Source: Blastocatellia bacterium (GTDB taxonomy: Bacteria; Acidobacteriota; Blastocatellia; Pyrinomonadales; Pyrinomonadaceae). From it: 6,297 nucleotides of DNA. Where the stretch lies: the NCBI GenBank assembly GCA_003175865.1, contig PSRF01000151.1:1-6297 (forward strand), in the 5' to 3' direction. The position numbers and the translations under genes were made by a program. Shown here one piece after another: positions 1 to 5,724 of the stretch. Under the pieces are notes generated by a model that searched no databases, was not told the origin of the DNA, and was given only the letters and a program-made list of their open reading frames with translations. Numbering within the stretch: the first letter of the stretch is position 1; every line of letters begins with the position of its first letter.

Positions 1-2459
1 ACCGTGATGCGACCGAAAGGTGTTGCCGTTCCAAATGCCGCAATCAATTCAGCTGCATGCGCGGCAAACTGGGGAGCCAAGATTCGGGGCGGAGCCGAAT
101 TACTACGCTGGGCATTAATTAGTGGACCGATTCTGGGGTTGATATCTAGCGAAGTAAACTCGTGCAACCCGAGAATATGGATGTAGTCGAATTCGAGAGC
201 CATGTTGGTTCCGAGCTCTTGTGCATATCCAACATTCATCTGTTGTGTATAGGGCGACTCGAAATCTGGATCCAACATCCTACCGCGTGTGCCAGGTAAT
301 GGATTATTCAAAGGGCGTGGGATTGTTGGTGGTGGCGAACTGATACTGAGATTATCGCCATCATTAAAGAAGGTGGCGTAAATCTCCGGGTTTGCCTGTT
401 GTACCGCAAACAGCGGAACATTCAGGAATGACTGATCGAAGTAGACGCCGTATCCACCACGAACTACTGAGCGGGCATTTCCACGAATGTCCCACGCGAA
501 CCCAAGGCGCGGGCTTAGATTATTCTTGTCGTCTTCGACGACTTTTCGAGCAAAGCCGCTGCCGATAATTTTCAGCGCTCGATAGGCGCGATTTTCAGCC
601 GCATGGGCATGATCGACGAAGCCGATGTCGACGTCGTACCTCGCACCCATGTTCAGAGTCAAACGTGGTGTGACCTTCCAGTCGTCTTGAAAATAACCTG
701 CGAACTGATGCGCCCCCTCGCGCAAGTTAAAACTCGGATCGCCTCCAGCGAGCACCACCTCAAACACGGTGCCAACGCCAGCGAGGTCTGCTGGCGTACA
801 TGTCGCTGTTCCGACGATCGTTGGGCAAGTCACATTTCCAGGGAGTACCTGAGTGGTCTTAAATCCCTGCGGAAATTGACCTGGATTCTGGGCGATTTCA
901 TCGGCGTTGAAATTGAAGTCGTATTCAGGTGCCGAGGCAAATGCAAAGATTCCTCCTAGCGTCGGAATGTACGTGAAATCTCCTCCGAACTTGAATCCAT
1001 GGTTTCCACGGTTCCAGGTGAAGTCATCGCGAAACTGATGCTTTTTCTGGAGCGTCTGCTGCGGCACGTTGCCATTGCGACCAACGGCAAGGCCATCCGG
1101 GAACGTCAGCAGATTAAGATCAGTTGTGGCGTTGATGCGATTGTCAAACGTTGAGTATTGGTACGTGAACTGATTGACGGTCGTCGAAGTCAAAGTGGAT
1201 GTCAGGGAGGTGAGGAAGTTATAGAGCGTATTCAAACTCTCATTACCGCCTGAAAGGTCTGTACGAACGACCAGAAATCCTGCCTGATCATTCAAACCAT
1301 TGTTGTTCTGACCAGCAAAGCGCGTGACAAGCGTGTGCTTCGGTGAAAGATTGAAGTCTCCCTTCACAGTGTATTGCCAGTCATTAAACGGCTGCGGCAA
1401 GAATTGCACAGCCTTGTAGCCAAACGGTTCGAGGAATTTGATTTTGGCTTGATCCACTCCGGGGACAATCGAATTTCCACGTTCACGCGTTCGCTCGACC
1501 GTGCCAAAGAAAAACGCCCTGTCCTTTTTTATTGGACCGCCAAATGAGCCACCAAATTGCTGCCGGCTAAATGGCGGTTTTACTGCGTCAGCTGAATTTG
1601 GGAATAGATCAGGATTCGCTTTAGCGAGAAGTTTCGGTGCGTTTGCATTCAACGAATCGTCGCGGAAGAATCCGAACGCAGATCCATGAAACTCATTCGT
1701 TCCACTCTTAGATACAACTGACAACAGCGCCCCGCCCGAGCGTCCATTCGCGGCGGAGAATCTTTGTGTCGTTAGGGCGAATTCCTGAATACCCTCCATT
1801 GAGAAGTTCTGAAGAATTCCGCCGACGGCATTGTCTTTGTTGTCGCCGCCGTCGATCGTGATGTTGAGGTTTCTGCCTGTCGATCCACCCACAGAAAATG
1901 TTCCGACGCGTGCTTTGGTTGGATCGAATGAGGGCTCGAGGGTGGCACCGGGAATTAGAATTGCCAACGAAGCGAAAGAGCGCCCGTTGACAGGTAGATT
2001 CTCTAAGCGACGTTGATCGATTACTCCGCCGACGTCGGTCTTGGTTGTCTCAACCAGTTGCGCTGATTCACCAGTGATGTTGACAGTTTCGCCAACGGCA
2101 CCAACTTTCAACTGAGGTGTTAGATTTGTCTTTTGTAACACATTGACGACAACAGGCTCCTCCACATACCTGGCAAAGCCTTGAGCTTCTATTTCCAGAC
2201 GATAGCTGCCGGGCACTAATTGAGTTATCTCAAACAGGCCGTCTGAAGTGGTCTGGGTCTGTCGTTCCGCATTCGTTCCAGTGTTAACTAATTTGATGTG
2301 GGCGCCTGGCACCAGCGCTCCGTTGGCATCCTTTACTACTCCTGTGACCGTTCCTGTATTTGCAGTTTGAGCGAACGCGCTGCCTGCGACGCATAACGCG
2401 ACGACAAGCAGCGTTAAAAATGAGAAGACCTGCTTTTTATCGTACTCATTCATACGCAT
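1..2459 (-). CDS. Oar-like TonB-dependent outer-membrane receptor with N-terminal carboxypeptidase-regulatory-like domain (3' end missing)
   Basis: Outer-membrane beta-barrel receptor expected to take up a large ligand using TonB/ExbBD energy. The frame is open for 819 codons from the ATG at 2459 and runs off the left edge, so the last part of the barrel is missing. I see a Sec signal peptide at residues 1-30, with a basic start, a hydrophobic core and AFA before Gln31. A carboxypeptidase-regulatory-like beta-sandwich follows at about 35-115 (GTVTGVVKD, DGLFEITQLVPGSYRLEIEA). A plug domain spans about 135-250 (LENLPVNGRSF, ITIDGGDNKDN). The barrel begins near 255 (FHGSAFGFFRDD) and carries hallmark strands at about 584-608 (YFQDDWKVTPRLTLNMGARY) and 643-656 (NNLSPRLGFAWD). 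This order is that of Oar-like receptors common in Acidobacteriota; no TonB box was recognised. The only two cysteines in the visible mature part are Cys545 and Cys554. The start is chosen because a strong ribosome binding site lies 8 nt upstream; an ATG two codons later is poorly spaced. The ligand cannot be read; the neighbouring GH2 gene suggests oligosaccharide. The class is secure. Confidence 0.93.
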   Translation of the reverse strand, partial: MRMNEYDKKQVFSFLTLLVVALCVAGSAFAQTANTGTVTGVVKDANGALVPGAHIKLVNTGTNAERQTQTTSDGLFEITQLVPGSYRLEIEAQGFARYVEEPVVVNVLQKTNLTPQLKVGAVGETVNITGESAQLVETTKTDVGGVIDQRRLENLPVNGRSFASLAILIPGATLEPSFDPTKARVGTFSVGGSTGRNLNITIDGGDNKDNAVGGILQNFSMEGIQEFALTTQRFSAANGRSGGALLSVVSKSGTNEFHGSAFGFFRDDSLNANAPKLLAKANPDLFPNSADAVKPPFSRQQFGGSFGGPIKKDRAFFFGTVERTRERGNSIVPGVDQAKIKFLEPFGYKAVQFLPQPFNDWQYTVKGDFNLSPKHTLVTRFAGQNNNGLNDQAGFLVVRTDLSGGNESLNTLYNFLTSLTSTLTSTTVNQFTYQYSTFDNRINATTDLNLLTFPDGLAVGRNGNVPQQTLQKKHQFRDDFTWNRGNHGFKFGGDFTYIPTLGGIFAFASAPEYDFNFNADEIAQNPGQFPQGFKTTQVLPGNVTCPTIVGTATCTPADLAGVGTVFEVVLAGGDPSFNLREGAHQFAGYFQDDWKVTPRLTLNMGARYDVDIGFVDHAHAAENRAYRALKIIGSGFARKVVEDDKNNLSPRLGFAWDIRGNARSVVRGGYGVYFDQSFLNVPLFAVQQANPEIYATFFNDGDNLSISSPPPTIPRPLNNPLPGTRGRMLDPDFESPYTQQMNVGYAQELGTNMALEFDYIHILGLHEFTSLDINPRIGPLINAQRSNSAPPRILAPQFAAHAAELIAAFGTATPFGRIT

Positions 2460-2467
2460 TAGAGTTT

Positions 2468-2473
2468 CTCCTC
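2468..2473 (-). promoter_or_regulatory. Ribosome binding site of the TonB-dependent receptor gene
   Basis: GAGGAG read on the minus strand, with 8 nt between it and the ATG at 2459. This spacing favours the first ATG over the in-frame ATG at 2453, which would be 14 nt away, and so fixes the start. Confidence 0.75.
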
Positions 2474-2569
2474 TTGAATGTAGACGGCTAATTCGGGACC
2501 GCCACGTAGAAAATGGTTGGATATTGCGACCAGCTGCTGAGTGAAGTACTGCGCGTGCTAGATTCGCAA

Positions 2570-2598
2570 CCTATATGCCTTTTGCGGAAAACGCCCAA
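2570..2598 (-). promoter_or_regulatory. Weak candidate sigma70-like promoter for the receptor gene
   Basis: On the minus strand TTGGGC (2593-2598) and TATAGG (2570-2575) are separated by 17 nt. They match the -35 and -10 consensus at 3 of 6 and 4 of 6 positions. Transcription from here would leave a leader of about 100 nt before the receptor start. The match is modest and could be chance in A+T-rich intergenic DNA. Confidence 0.25.
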
Positions 2599-2634
2599 AA
2601 ACGTTAGTTTTGAGGCATCGAGGCGATTACGGCC

Positions 2635-2647
2635 CGGATTAAATCCG
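2635..2647. promoter_or_regulatory. 13-bp palindrome, operator-like, upstream of the receptor gene
   Basis: CGGATT, a single central A, then AATCCG form a perfect dyad with 6-bp half-sites. It lies about 37 bp upstream of the candidate -35 element and 176 bp upstream of the receptor start. The arms are too close for an RNA hairpin, so a binding site for a dimeric regulator is the more natural reading. No regulator gene lies in the window and the protein that might bind is unknown. Confidence 0.3.
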
Positions 2648-2786
2648 AAAATATGGTTAGGTTCCCAGAAAATTGGATTATCGAATGAGGGTTAAGTATC
2701 AGAGAATTCGAAGGAAATTTGCGGTGCGTATCAAAGGCGCGCCCTCAGAGCACTCAATCCTTATTTAAAAGACCTCACAGCCTCTA

Positions 2787-5495
2787 TCATCTGCGCCGGA
2801 CTGTGACGGACATTTCCGGCACATTCCAGCCTTCAGCAACTAGAATGGGATTCTCTCCCTTAAGATTCTTCAGTTCGTATGTAGCTTTGATCTCACGAGA
2901 CTCTCCCGGAAGTAATGTGACATAGTTGTCCTGCCAAATGATTGGCAACGCACTCTGCTTATGCTGGTCCTGTTGTATTGCGAGCTGAACGAAAAATGCG
3001 AGGCTCTTGCCTGGATTCGACAGAGTGACGTGAGCGATTTCTTCGCCGTTCGTCTTACGCACTGTCGTCGCAGTGACGTTCAACTTTACAGGTGGTAGAG
3101 CACTTAGTTGAGTCATGTCAGCGAACGAACTCGTTGGCGTGTAGTACCAGGTGGATTTTGCCCAATCGAGCACATCGTCGGTTTTAGATAGCCAGTAGAA
3201 GTTCTTGCTGACTGTTTCTCCGTGTTCGTCCGCCAGGGTTAGGTCCAGAAAGTAGGTAGAAGAGAGTTCGGGAATCTCCGGGAGCACAAGAGGCGTGATG
3301 TTTTTGTCGGCAGGCAGGTCAACAGTGATCAACTTAGAAAACTTTTCCTGCGAGTTAATATCGTAGACACGCACCCTTAACCTGAGTTTCGTGTGCGCCC
3401 TGTTTGTCGTATTAACCACCACAATTGACTTGTCGCTGTAGGCATACTGGACGTGTACGGGTTCACAGGCTGTCTTCGTTCCAAAATAGCCGCCCGCAGG
3501 CATCAAGTAGTAATCGTAGAGATGCCAGATCATCGAGGGCCATGCATTATTCAACATCCATTGAATAACTCCACTCGCCTGATAACGATTAGCGCCGAAG
3601 CCTTCAAACATCGCGCGCTGACCTTCATAAGCCATCAGTTGTGATTTAGTTGCGTAATCCCTCAGATCTCTTGCGGATCCATAACGAGCTTCAAGTGCAT
3701 TGGTAAATACTTTAAGAGTTTTGAATTGCCCTCCGCCGGCGTGAAAGTTCCAATGCTCATCGATTGGCCACAAATGCTCGGTGGGAAGTATCCGCTTCAG
3801 GCTCTCAACAGGAGGTACAGCTGGTCCAGGTGAGATCTCGGTAGCGAAACCATGTGCGCCGCCTAACTTCTTATCCAGTTGCCAGTAGGTTGGAGGTACC
3901 CATTCGTAAGGTCCTTCCATCTTTACTCCCGAAACCCCGGTGACCGTTGTGGTCTTTGCCGTAGCGGAAGAGAGATACGGATTTGGCCAGTTTAGTTTCT
4001 TGAGAATGTCGATATACATCTGTTCGACATCGGGTGGCGGTGGGTTGTCGCTACCATTCAACCAAACCAACAGACTCGCGTGGCTGCGCAGACGTTTTAT
4101 CTGGTCCGTTTGTGAAGCGGCGGCAATTTCGTAATCTTTCTTCTCCCAAGTTGGACCATTTTGATAGTCACCGCGATGGATCCAATGTTCCCAGTGCGAG
4201 CAACAACACCAACCGGCGATGATGAGAATGCCCTCCTGGTCAGCGAGATCAAAGAAGTAGTCTGGCTGAAGTTGTCCCTCTAACCTGATCGCATTCAGGT
4301 TCATGTCTTTAACGTAGCGAAACTCGGCGCGAAGACGTTCCGGTACAAAACGCAAAAACAAGTCTGAGGCCCAGCCGCCACCACGGATTAGAATTTTCTG
4401 TCCATTCACCTTGAAAACGCGATGATTCTGTTCATCAACTTCTGATGTGATTTCTCGAATTCCGAAACGAGTGCTTTGTCGATCCGAGACGATGCCGTTG
4501 CTCACAAAATCGGTTTCCAATGTGTAGAGATTTTGAGCGCCGAAATGAATGGGCCACCAGACACGCGGATGAGGTAACTTCAACTGTTTATGATCGTTCT
4601 CGGTGAAAGTTACTGTTTTACTTTCTTTAGGCTCGAGCTTCACTGGTTGCGAGAGTTGTACTCCTTCAAAGCGCGCGTTCAAGTTTCCCTCAATTGCCTT
4701 GTCACTTTCATTGTGTAGTTCGACGTTCACAGTCAGGTGAGCGGTGTCTAGTGATGGCAAATCAAACTTACTGACAACTTGTGGATACCTGACCGTTACT
4801 GGACCGCTTGTCGTCAGATATACCTCACGGTAAAGCCCCATATTTTTGTCAGGTGCCATGGGGTTCCAGTCGACGAACGTCCAGCCCAGATCGTTGATGT
4901 CTTGTGGAAAAACTTCGACTGCCAAGGTATTCACTGATCCTGGCTTAGCACTGGCAGCGATGTTGAGTTCGTGAATGCGAAAGGTACCTGCAATGTCATT
5001 TGAGTTGGCGATCTGCTGGCCGTTCAGCCAGATGTTGGCCCGGAAATTAATGCCGTCGAAATGAAGCCAAATGTTTTTGCCCGAGTAGCTGGCGGGCAGA
5101 TGAAACTCTGTGCGATACCACCACGAAGACCGGAAAGGACTATCTGCAGGCATCGGCTGATTAGAGAAATTAGCTCCAATCGGATAACTACAACCAGGAA
5201 TTTGTCGGAGGTTCAGATCGAAGAATGGCTCGCGATAGATGCGGTTCTCGACAAGTGTTCCAACAACAGTGGTGGGAACTGTCGCGGGATACCAACCTTT
5301 AGTTTGAAAGTCTCTCTTCGAAATCTCCGCGCCAGTTAATTTGAGCGACGCTGAAGATTGCACTTGCCAGTTTTCATGGAGGAGTATTTTGCCAGCCTGC
5401 ACCGGCTCACGTCTTGTTTGGCTCATTGCTAATCCACATGTAAATAAGACGAGTACTATTGAGCCAGCCAGATGTTTCGACATTTCACGTCCCAT
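2787..5495 (-). CDS. Exported glycoside hydrolase family 2 enzyme, probable exo-beta-D-glucosaminidase (CsxA-like)
   Basis: Predicted to release D-glucosamine from the non-reducing end of chitosan oligosaccharides by a retaining mechanism, probably in the periplasm. The 902-aa product has a Sec signal peptide (about 1-25, hydrophobic core 9-23, cleavage near AMS/QTRR). Next come an N-terminal galactose-binding-like sandwich (about 38-230, including DWNPMAPDKNMGLYREVYL), an Ig-like domain (about 232-345), a TIM barrel (about 350-668) and two C-terminal Ig-like regions (about 670-790 and 800-902). Catalytic residues are the acid/base Asp483 in NGSDNPPPP and the nucleophile Glu553 in ATEISPG. 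The Asp replaces the Asn-Glu pair of most GH2 enzymes and, with TGVSGVKMEGPYEWVPPTYW and QWMLNNAWPSMIWHLYDYYL, points to the exo-beta-glucosaminidase branch. The ATG at 5495 has GGAGGA 7 nt upstream and puts the signal peptide at the N-terminus. The same frame stays open to an ATG at 5813, but that extension crosses an inverted repeat and the permease 3' end. A related beta-mannosidase-type activity is the main alternative. Family is certain; substrate is fairly secure. Confidence 0.93.
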   Translation of the reverse strand: MGREMSKHLAGSIVLVLFTCGLAMSQTRREPVQAGKILLHENWQVQSSASLKLTGAEISKRDFQTKGWYPATVPTTVVGTLVENRIYREPFFDLNLRQIPGCSYPIGANFSNQPMPADSPFRSSWWYRTEFHLPASYSGKNIWLHFDGINFRANIWLNGQQIANSNDIAGTFRIHELNIAASAKPGSVNTLAVEVFPQDINDLGWTFVDWNPMAPDKNMGLYREVYLTTSGPVTVRYPQVVSKFDLPSLDTAHLTVNVELHNESDKAIEGNLNARFEGVQLSQPVKLEPKESKTVTFTENDHKQLKLPHPRVWWPIHFGAQNLYTLETDFVSNGIVSDRQSTRFGIREITSEVDEQNHRVFKVNGQKILIRGGGWASDLFLRFVPERLRAEFRYVKDMNLNAIRLEGQLQPDYFFDLADQEGILIIAGWCCCSHWEHWIHRGDYQNGPTWEKKDYEIAAASQTDQIKRLRSHASLLVWLNGSDNPPPPDVEQMYIDILKKLNWPNPYLSSATAKTTTVTGVSGVKMEGPYEWVPPTYWQLDKKLGGAHGFATEISPGPAVPPVESLKRILPTEHLWPIDEHWNFHAGGGQFKTLKVFTNALEARYGSARDLRDYATKSQLMAYEGQRAMFEGFGANRYQASGVIQWMLNNAWPSMIWHLYDYYLMPAGGYFGTKTACEPVHVQYAYSDKSIVVVNTTNRAHTKLRLRVRVYDINSQEKFSKLITVDLPADKNITPLVLPEIPELSSTYFLDLTLADEHGETVSKNFYWLSKTDDVLDWAKSTWYYTPTSSFADMTQLSALPPVKLNVTATTVRKTNGEEIAHVTLSNPGKSLAFFVQLAIQQDQHKQSALPIIWQDNYVTLLPGESREIKATYELKNLKGENPILVAEGWNVPEMSVTVRRR

Positions 5496-5502
5496 CAGTG
5501 AG

Positions 5503-5508
5503 TCCTCC
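5503..5508 (-). promoter_or_regulatory. Ribosome binding site that decides the GH2 start
   Basis: GGAGGA on the minus strand with 7 nt to the ATG at 5495. It supports this start over the in-frame ATGs at 5516 and 5813 upstream and 5483 downstream. It sits only 4 nt from the base of the large inverted repeat, so a folded leader could affect ribosome access. Confidence 0.8.
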
Positions 5509-5512
5509 ACAG

Positions 5513-5633
5513 TCATTTGAATCCATCTCTGCGAACCTCGGCGTTCTCTGCGCCTCTCCGGTTCAGCTTTCGTTTCGTATTTCAACCGCAGATGCGCAGA
5601 GAACGCCGAGGTTCGCAGAGAGCACTCAAATGA
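5513..5633. repeat. 121-bp inverted repeat with 28-bp perfect inner arms and CGCAGAG-like units
   Basis: The inner arms 5526-5553 and 5594-5621 are perfect reverse complements over 28 bp. Towards the centre the match continues for 12 more positions with three mismatches (5554-5565 against 5582-5593), leaving a loop of about 16 nt. Outside, after a 4-5 nt unpaired step, an 8-bp pair TCATTTGA (5513-5520) and TCAAATGA (5626-5633) closes the structure. The right arm is made of CGCAGAG-like units about 9-10 nt apart (CCGCAGATG, CGCAGAGAA, CGCCGAGGTT, CGCAGAGAG). It lies in the leader of the GH2 gene, 91 nt after the permease stop. No T-run follows the stem, so it is not a classic terminator. It could be a dispersed palindromic element, an mRNA processing or stabilising hairpin, or a structured leader. 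No target-site duplication or transposase was seen. Confidence 0.9.
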
Positions 5634-5659
5634 TTCACGAGTGGGAAGCCCAAGCGTTA

Positions 5660-5695
5660 ACTGACTCGGTACTGGGTTCCTACTGAGTTGACTGA
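5660..5695. repeat. Four short ACTG(A/G) direct repeats at about helical spacing
   Basis: Reading the plus strand, ACTGA, ACTGG, ACTGA and ACTGA begin at 5660, 5671, 5682 and 5691, with steps of 11, 11 and 9 bp. The block lies between the permease stop and the inverted repeat, where a promoter or operator of the GH2 gene would be expected. Sites on one helix face can mark cooperative regulator binding, but units this short recur by chance. Inside the block CTCGGTA (5665-5671) and TACTGAG (5681-5687) can also pair imperfectly. I see no convincing -35/-10 pair near it. Confidence 0.25.
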
Positions 5696-5724
5696 AGCAT
5701 CCGATCGCTATCGCACGCAGTTCC

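Larger units (their letters stand above)
2460..2786. other. Intergenic region between GH2 gene and receptor gene
   Basis: This 327-nt stretch separates the GH2 stop codon from the receptor start. It is more A+T-rich than the flanking genes. It holds the receptor's ribosome binding site, a weak candidate promoter (2570-2598) and a 13-bp palindrome (2635-2647), listed separately. A second weak sigma70-like pair is TTGATA (2729-2734) and TCGAAT (2706-2711) with a 17-nt spacer; its -10 lacks the conserved second-position A, so I do not call it. No GC-rich stem followed by a T-run is visible after the GH2 stop, so there is no convincing intrinsic terminator. The gap is long enough for the receptor to have its own promoter. 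No RNA gene or conserved small protein was recognised. Confidence 0.75.

Noticed and set aside
603..959. 118-codon plus-strand frame, and similar plus-strand frames at 1501-1689, 1831-2016, 3453-3644, 3940-4134, 4034-4222, 5061-5339 and 5992-6174
   Set aside because: They lie antisense to the receptor, GH2 or permease genes, lack ribosome binding sites I can see and have no recognisable domain. The minus-strand proteins have strong family motifs.
1..2459. Receptor as a SusC of a SusCD pair
   Set aside because: No SusD-like gene follows GH2 or lies in the window, and the domain order and motifs fit Oar-like receptors better. A SusD gene beyond the left edge cannot be excluded.
2513..2695. 60-codon plus-strand frame in the intergenic region upstream of the receptor gene
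   Set aside because: No purine-rich ribosome binding site precedes the ATG, the product resembles nothing I know, and the frame overlaps the palindrome and candidate promoter. Chance is the simpler explanation.
2736..2743. GGCGCGCC palindrome after the GH2 stop as a terminator stem
   Set aside because: It has no loop between the half-sites and no T-run, so it would not form a terminator hairpin.
5421..5495. Lipoprotein signal in the GH2 leader (Cys20 in VLFTCG)
   Set aside because: The residues before the cysteine, Leu-Phe-Thr, do not fit the usual lipobox; AMS before Gln26 fits ordinary signal peptidase I cleavage better.
5513..5633. Inverted repeat as an intrinsic terminator of the permease gene
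   Set aside because: The stem is far longer than usual and no T-run follows it on the minus strand. Partial termination cannot be excluded but the sequence does not show a classic terminator.
5513..5633. Inverted repeat as an intact miniature transposable element with target-site duplication
   Set aside because: The 8-bp outer pair is inverted, not direct, and the flanks just outside (CTCCACAG and TTCACGAG) do not match as a duplication.
5459..5686. 75-codon plus-strand frame across the inverted repeat
   Set aside because: Most of it is the inverted repeat itself plus the antisense of the GH2 signal peptide; there is no domain or ribosome binding site.
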